Part shown: positions 63,351-64,000 of the stretch, in pieces
Position numbering within the stretch: the stretch's first letter is position 1
Layout: every line of letters starts with the position of its first letter
Source of the DNA: Microvelia longipes
Taxonomy: Eukaryota > Arthropoda > Insecta > Hemiptera > Veliidae
Length of the DNA stretch: 64,000 bases
NCBI GenBank assembly: GCA_018340805.1
Contig: JACMZG010001870.1
Coordinates: 51,924,617 to 51,988,616 of the forward strand
Direction: 5' to 3'
Notes under the pieces: generated by a model
The model's database searches: none
Seen by the model: only the letters and a program-made list of their open reading frames with translations
What the model was told of the DNA's origin: nothing
Translations under genes and position numbers: made by a program

Positions 63351-63508
63351 TTGTACTCTCCTATGTACAGTAAGTTTGTGCCATTGGTTATCATCAAACC
63401 TGACTCGCTTAGGTTTGATTTGAAGTTCTAATTTACTATTTCCTAACCCCATGCTAAGGGTAACACCTCCCTCCCTCACAGCTAGGTTCAGGTAGTCGCT
63501 TCCTTCAC
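63348..63508 (-). CDS. Nrx-1: Neurexin-1-like exon A, first half of LNS2 (laminin G) domain
   Basis: Internal coding exon of an alpha-neurexin, a presynaptic adhesion receptor whose extracellular LNS (laminin-G) domains bind postsynaptic partners. It is 161 bp: two bases finishing a split codon, then 53 codons. It begins after an acceptor ending TTGTTCCAG and ends at the donor GAG|GTATGT, leaving in phase 0. The translation reads from EGSDYLNLAVREGG through a beta-strand-rich stretch to FDDNQWHKLTVHRRVQE. The W-H-x-x-x-x-x-R pattern is typical of laminin-G domains and matches the neurexin LNS2 segment in which WHDVRVTRNLRQ occurs in vertebrates. The next exon (37905-38063) continues in frame with VSMVVDGVY. 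GC content is clearly higher than in the flanking intron. The partial first codon means a phase-1 intron upstream, outside the window. A tandem repeat begins at the donor. Identification rests on family knowledge; the splice sites are read directly. Confidence 0.93.
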
Positions 63509-63639
63509 CTGGAACAAAGTAAACACATCATATCATCAATATTTAGTTGAAAAAGAAAAATTGGGATCACAGCGATAAGGTTCGGATCGAACTTAAGAAA
63601 AAAAACCAAAAATGAATAAAATAAATTCACAATAACTAA

Positions 63640-64000
63640 ATACCAACTCGCTAAACCAGATAAACTTAGTGCAGTTAAACTCTTGCCCTCTAAACTTTAT
63701 TTAGTTTGAACTTCGTTTAGTTGAACCAAACACGCTAAACTTGATTCAAATTGTACTTTGTGCAGTTGAGCCAAAACACGCTAAACTTGGTTCAAATTGG
63801 ACTTTTGCAGCTGCACCCAAAACAAGCTAAACTGATTCAAATTGTACTTGTGCAGTTGAGCCAAAAAACCTAAACTTGGTTCAAATTGAACTTTGTGCAG
63901 TTGAGCCAAAACACGCTAAACTTGATTCAAATTGAACTTTGTGCAGTTGAGCCAAAACACGCTAAACTTGATTCAAATTGAACTTTGTGCAGTTGAGCCA
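63640..64000. repeat. About 46-bp tandem repeat running off the window
   Basis: Units containing TTGTGCAGTTGAGCCAAAAC, ACGCTAAACTTGATTCAAAT and TGAACTT. Units become more alike toward 64000, suggesting the array continues and is being homogenised there. It lies in the neurexin intron upstream of exon A. Confidence 0.9.

Overview
The window is eukaryotic, AT-rich and dominated by transposable elements and tandem repeats. It most likely comes from an arthropod, and probably an insect. The evidence is three exons of a neurexin-1-like gene, a BEL/Pao LTR retrotransposon with 5-bp target duplication, a Penelope-like retroelement with a GIY-YIG endonuclease, non-LTR (LINE) remnants, tRNA-derived SINEs and many (TA)n arrays. 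No bacterial operons, rRNA genes or CRISPR arrays are visible.

The only cellular gene I can support is an alpha-neurexin on the minus strand. Its exons lie at 63348-63508, 37905-38063 and 22197-22349. They join in frame across canonical GT-AG introns of about 25.3 kb and 15.6 kb and encode most of the second laminin-G/LNS domain plus the first residues of the next. The gene continues off both ends, so essentially the whole window is neurexin intron. The 25.3-kb intron sits at the position of vertebrate neurexin splice site 2.

Layout, low to high coordinate. 231-6401: a giant inverted-repeat (foldback-like) element with near-perfect 41-bp termini, arms of about 281-bp units and a core of about 37 monomers of an 82-bp satellite with a conserved GC-rich box. 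6447-6677: a tRNA-derived SINE. 7.4-13.2 kb: a palindrome, 27-, 44- and 24-bp tandem arrays, a 517-bp MITE with 8-bp target duplications and a foldback relative. 13.9-15.1 kb: a tRNA-like-ended repeat interrupted by a Penelope-derived inverted-repeat element carrying two hammerhead-like motifs. 18.3-19.1 kb: a non-autonomous hAT element. 19.6-21.0 kb: a small direct-repeat-flanked element with an acidic broken ORF. 22.5-23.5 kb: a truncated Penelope element with a hammerhead-like motif. 23693-29463: a complete BEL/Pao element with identical 139-bp LTRs and broken reading frames. 30.6-37.2 kb: small TIR elements, hammerhead-like motifs, a 305-bp palindrome and a second MITE. 41874-42581: a perfect 293-bp-arm foldback element. 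42.6-43.6 kb: another tRNA-like-ended repeat with (TA)n. 44.2-46.3 kb: a decayed LINE. 50.9-51.1 kb: the second SINE copy. 52.96-53.9 kb: a 26-bp minisatellite. 57.4-60.8 kb: SINE, LINE and foldback fragments. 62.4 kb: the third MITE. 63.2-64.0 kb: tandem repeats around the first neurexin exon.

The features do not form a pathway. The picture is one very large neuronal gene whose introns have absorbed many element families, several with self-cleaving-RNA-like motifs. Open frames inside (TA)n, minisatellites and MITEs are not treated as genes.
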